NCBI GenBank assembly: GCA_031267475.1
Contig: JAIRZA010000150.1
Location: forward strand, 1 to 6,798
DNA from: Spirochaetaceae bacterium
GTDB taxonomy: Bacteria; Spirochaetota; Spirochaetia; Treponematales; Breznakiellaceae
Direction of reading: 5' to 3'
DNA length: 6,798 nt
Part shown: positions 6,680 to 6,798 of the stretch, one piece after another
Layout: each line of letters opens with the position of its first letter
Position numbering within the stretch: the first letter of the stretch is position 1
Program-made: the position numbers and the translations under genes
The notes under the pieces: generated by a model
What the model was told of the DNA's origin: nothing
The model's input: only the letters and a program-made list of their open reading frames with translations
Databases searched by the model: none

Positions 6680-6723
6680 CTCCACAACACATGGCGTGGA
6701 GTCTCTCACCGGAGGCGTGGAGT
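6680..6723. repeat. Short stem and 10-bp direct repeat between the 53-bp copies
   Basis: CTCCAC (6680-6685) pairs with GTGGAG (6696-6701) around a ten-base loop. GGCGTGGAGT occurs twice, at 6693-6702 and 6714-6723. The segment CTCCACAACACATGGCG (6680-6696) resembles CTCCCACACAACAGGGCG (6781-6798) just after copy B, so it may be a tail shared by both repeat units. Confidence 0.4.
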
Positions 6724-6726
6724 TTG

Positions 6727-6779
6727 CGCCCCGCGCCCGCCAGCGGGTCTCAATCCGCTACGCGGCGGCATACCGCGAG
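6727..6779. repeat. GC-rich imperfect direct repeat, copy B (53 bp)
   Basis: Second copy, 159 bp downstream of copy A. Its hairpins are CCCG-CCAG-CGGG (6736-6747) and CCGC-TAC-GCGG (6755-6765). Compared with copy A, one terminal base pair of the second stem is exchanged from G-C to C-G, and a G-T pair of the first stem becomes G-C. The window ends 19 bases after this copy, so the repeat tract probably continues. Confidence 0.7.
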
Positions 6780-6798
6780 TCTCCCACACAACAGGGCG

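Noticed and set aside
6568..6779. CRISPR array
   Set aside because: There are only two imperfect 53-bp copies 159 bp apart, with no uniform spacers and no cas genes.

Overview
The window reads as a stretch of bacterial chromosome carrying five housekeeping-type protein genes in two convergent blocks, followed by a GC-rich repetitive intergenic segment. I see no rRNA, tRNA, CRISPR array, insertion sequence, phage gene or defence gene. The lineage is only suggested. The PRPP synthetase belongs to a divergent long form (QLHSDKSK where the classical signature has DLHSPQ), and TatD has GIWP in place of GxHP. From memory this combination resembles spirochaetes of the Treponema type, but that is an inference and would need a phylogeny.

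Plus-strand block, bases 1-4682. It opens inside a bifunctional aspartate kinase/homoserine dehydrogenase (thrA); only about the first ten residues lie outside the window. Then come an AmmeMemoRadiSam-type radical SAM enzyme (amrS) and a ribose-phosphate diphosphokinase (prs). The gaps are 70 and 55 bp and no clear promoter or terminator separates the genes, so co-transcription is possible but not shown. No thrB, thrC, Memo or AMMECR1 gene lies in the window.

Minus-strand block, bases 6453-4808. It holds a DUF368/PopT-type polyprenyl-phosphate translocase followed by a TatD-family metal-dependent hydrolase. The two overlap by four bases (ATGA), so they are very probably one translationally coupled operon. 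The convergent gap between prs and tatD (4683-4807) carries a perfect 16-bp hairpin without a U-tract, plus a C-rich tract that could pair with the hairpin's G-run.

Bases 6454-6798 hold no gene. An AT-rich leader with a 13-bp palindrome sits upstream of popT. It is followed by about 230 bp of GC-rich, hairpin-dense sequence containing two copies of a 53-bp imperfect repeat, whose differences partly preserve base pairing.

The most unusual signals are (1) this structured repeat and (2) a strong gene-to-gene difference in codon choice. About 93 of 100 N-terminal-region codons in thrA end in A or C, against about 83 of 100 in popT on the opposite strand and about 52 of 100 in prs. I do not see a clearly new multi-gene system here.
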